Positions 61,078 through 64,000 of a stretch of DNA of 64,000 nucleotides are shown here, piece after piece; position 1 is the first letter of the stretch; each line of letters starts with the position of its first letter. This stretch comes from Adiantum capillus-veneris (taxonomy: Eukaryota > Streptophyta > Polypodiopsida > Polypodiales > Pteridaceae): the NCBI GenBank assembly GCA_014529385.2, contig CM043962.1, forward strand, positions 123,670,970 to 123,734,969, in the 5' to 3' direction. The notes beneath the pieces are model-generated. The model was given only the letters and a program-made list of their open reading frames with translations, did no database searches and was not told the DNA's origin. The translations under genes and the position numbers were made by a program.

Positions 61078-61510
61078 ATGTCCTAAATTTTTGACAAACA
61101 AAAAATTTGACAGAGTACATATAATAGATAGGGAAAAAAAAAGAATTTGTATTGATGTATTCATGATGATTAAATTGATAGTGTACATAGAATATATATT
61201 ACAAAAAATAGAGTCTTTATTGATGATTATAGAAGGAGCTTAGCTCCTCTCCTAGCCTCTCGACCACCCCTCAACTATGTCACTCTCAAATGTGCCTCAG
61301 TCTCACTCACAATCCGAATCTCGCACACACAAATAATCACAATCAAGATCGCATTCTGAATCACAATCACAATCGTGCAGCCTGCTCTAATAATACAGGT
61401 TGTCTCCGAGAATACCTAGTTGAAGAGTGGCTAAATTTATAGTCGACTCGAGTCTTTCAGTAAAGCAAAGAAAAAAATAGTGTGAAAAGGAGGCATCTTG
61501 CACAGGACCA
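61078..61510. repeat. Direct repeat, end of left copy plus right copy
   Basis: 61078-61094 completes the left unit (TGTCCTAAATTTTTG against CTTCCTAAGCTTTTTG at 61535). The second unit follows from about 61095 with the same blocks as 54780-55161. They may be a tandem duplication or old LTR pieces. Confidence 0.6.
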
Positions 61511-62079
<569 letters not shown>

Positions 62080-62161
62080 TAGCTTGAGTTCTTTCTTCTG
62101 ACTCTTCTATCACAAGGGACAAAAAGAAGCAGGGCTGATAAGTATTTTTGGAGCACCTCAT

Positions 62162-62677
62162 CTACATCTCTATTAAACCGTCCATTACATGATCACACAA
62201 ATAGCTATTGCAGTAATAGCAGGTGTTTGGGCGCTCTGTTAAAGGCAAGATACGAGTCGCCAAGACTAACCCATACTCCCGTGTGCGTGGAGTACAGTTA
62301 AAATAACCTCTTAACTGATGACCACAACTTCGATACAAAAAAATCTTTTGAGATGGAAGGAATTGGGCTAGCAGGTATAACCGCTCTGAAAAACCTGGCT
62401 TCATTGAATGTTCTATGTAATAATACTGCGGACCTAGGCCCAGAGACTCTGTAACCATCGCCAATCTGATATTGTTCCTAAAATGCTCGCAACCCCAAAG
62501 GGTTACACGAGTCACTCGATTTTTGTATGACCACCATTTAGTCTGGGAAACAGAGGTTCCTAATTGTGGGAGTAGATATAGTTCATAACGGAGTAAAGTT
62601 GCTCTCCATGTAGAGTCACCTGATTGGTAAAGGTGTGCTTTTGCTATGGAAAAAACCAGTTCTCGATTGTAGGCCAT
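62162..62677 (-). CDS. Unrecognised 171-aa open frame
   Basis: Starts at ATG 62677 on minus and ends at 62162. The protein is rich in tyrosine, leucine and arginine, without low complexity, with eight cysteines, several paired near the end (NTCYYCNSYLCDH). Segments include LLRYELYLLPQLG, TLWGCEHFRNNIRLAM and LYRSCGHQLRGYFNC. I do not recognise a family. Flanking DNA has no clear transposon edges. It could be a host gene exon, a decayed mobile element gene or a chance frame; the length and composition favour a real coding origin. Confidence 0.35.
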   Translation of the reverse strand: MAYNRELVFSIAKAHLYQSGDSTWRATLLRYELYLLPQLGTSVSQTKWWSYKNRVTRVTLWGCEHFRNNIRLAMVTESLGLGPQYYYIEHSMKPGFSERLYLLAQFLPSQKIFLYRSCGHQLRGYFNCTPRTREYGLVLATRILPLTERPNTCYYCNSYLCDHVMDGLIEM

Positions 62678-62890
62678 TTTTTAACACTCTTGATATGCAA
62701 ACATGCGGATATGTATATTACTTTTGTACAGTTACTCCTTACTGCTACCTTGGATTGGTTTATATATTAGTGTCTTCTGGCTTTTATAGACTCACTTTTT
62801 GACTTTGAATCGGAATTGGAAGTATGAATTAATCACAAAAAAGTGTTGTTAATATGCAGTATATCGTACACTTTTGAGTTCCTTGCTGGT

Positions 62891-63318
62891 ATACTGTACC
62901 CCAGTTGTTGGATGCATGACTTAATCCGAGTATAAGGGTTTGTGGATTTTGTATTAGGATGTGTGGGATAAACCTGAGCCACGTTCAAAAAGCTCGATAG
63001 TCGATTCGGACCAGGTATCGACTGCATTGGTGTTTCTAGTTGGTATACATTATGTGACTAGATATATATTTGACTTGACCTTGCTTTAAGGTAAATCAAC
63101 ATCTCGATATACTGTACCCCAGTTGTTGGGTGCATGACATATGCCGAGTATTAGGGTTTGTGGATTTTGTATTGGGATGTGTGGTTAAACCTGAGCTAGG
63201 TTCAAAAAGCTCGATAGTCGATTCGAATCGGGTATCGACGGCATTGGCATGTCTAGTTGGTATACATTATGAGACTAGATATTTTATGACTTGACCTTGC
63301 TTTAAGGTAAATAGAATC
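62891..63318. repeat. 218-bp tandem duplication
   Basis: ATACTGTACCCCAGTTGTTG at 62891 recurs at 63109, and the units continue in parallel to CTTGCTTTAAGGTAAAT (ends about 63095 and 63312). Differences are scattered. It may be part of an LTR or promoter region of an element extending beyond the window. Confidence 0.88.
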
Positions 63319-63691
63319 TCTCTCTCTATATACACTCTGTAGCGTATTTTTTACTGCCTCTCTGTTGTGTCGAGCTGCCTGCAACACGCTTTTGCCTGCG
63401 CTAGGGTTGAGGTGGCAGATGAGTGTAGTTGCAAATACTGAGGTGAGTTAATCAAGGTCAGACCGGATCTTCAGCTGGGATTATCCCTGAGTATCTGGCC
63501 CGTATGGGTGTCGTCTAATTCTGTAGCTGGTCCGTGTCGGTGGCGGATCTGCTCCCGATTTGCTTCAGCAAAGTATAAATGCCCCCTAAAATTGTGAGTA
63601 CTCTTACTCACTTGGCATCGTGCTGTATTCACTTGTCATGTGCATTCTATACTGTGTGGGTTAGTAGATATTTTTTACTGTGTGCTCAATC

Positions 63692-63748
63692 ATGTCGAAA
63701 AAGAACGGGAAGGAGGCTGTGGATGCCTCGTCGTCTCTCAATCTACAG
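63692..63748 (+). CDS. Possible short first exon
   Basis: ATG at 63692 opens 19 codons (MSKKNGKEAVDASSSLNLQ) ending in CAG followed by GTTATA, a possible splice donor. It could be the beginning of a gene or of a retroelement gag running past the window edge. The evidence is thin. Confidence 0.2.
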
Positions 63749-64000
63749 GTTATATAAAAAATTCATTGTCTTGCATTTGGGAATCTCTGTGTAGCTTCGC
63801 TGTGACCGATTTTTGGAATTTAAAAAAAAACCCAGGTATTTTGTTTCCGGATATTAAACCTAAAGCTATTATGTCATGTATTATTCTAAAGCTTTGCTGA
63901 TAAAAAGATTTGAATGGGTTTTTTTAAAAAAACCCAGTAATATAGAGTTAGGAAAAATGGAAATTTGTTCCGGATACTTTACTTACAAGTCTTTGGGAGT
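63749..64000. other. Window end, nothing recognised
   Basis: AT-rich sequence with runs of A and a repeated AAAAACCCAG word (63825 and 63928). No coding frame supported. Confidence 0.4.

Overview
This is a repeat-dominated stretch of a land-plant nuclear genome. The evidence is Ty3/gypsy LTR retrotransposons of plant type (including a Tat-like lineage with a second RNase H), CACTA transposase exons with plant DUF4218/DUF4216-like parts and introns, a 442-bp satellite, and very long CT/GA, CA/GT and TA microsatellites. The species cannot be named; the microsatellite load and an unusual gypsy lineage would fit a large-genome fern or other non-seed plant, but that is a guess. I see no confident host gene.

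Layout. 1-4945: gypsy RNase H/integrase debris, then an LTR element with gag and protease but no reverse transcriptase. 4956-6815: a broken Tat-like pol. 7415-30678: a field of 442-bp satellite units split by (i) a young Tat-like element at 8688-21174 with about 2.75-kb LTRs and CTAG target duplications, (ii) a 1.3-kb DNA transposon at 24134-25445 with inverted termini and TTAA duplications, and (iii) LTR and gag pieces of a related retroelement at 26193-28270 and 29366-30678. 30679-35086: mostly microsatellites and diverged repeats, with one unrecognised 233-codon minus-strand frame. 35087-52953: a probable CACTA region, with a TNPA-like segment at 36150-37046 and a three-exon TNP2 3' part at 49658-50975, both on minus. 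It is split by a 10.3-kb composite gypsy element (38913-49170, minus, CCGC duplications) in which an LTR-leader-gag segment is repeated. 55162-61077: a gag-only LTR element on minus lying inside one copy of a roughly 400-bp direct repeat. 61500-64000: a CA tract, an unrecognised 171-codon frame and a 218-bp tandem duplication.

The most interesting object is the young element at 8688-21174. Between its primer-binding site and gag it carries four extra open frames that form two diverged duplicate pairs (A1, A2, B1, B2). It also has an exact 13-base copy of its 3' polypurine tract inside pol, at the point where the reading frame changes, which suggests a central polypurine tract. Its LTR has a stem-loop shared, with a compensatory base-pair change, with the LTR at 26193-27627; three element families here share a primer-binding sequence. 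gag and pol are each interrupted by a one-base frame offset, so this copy may be just dead or may use recoding.
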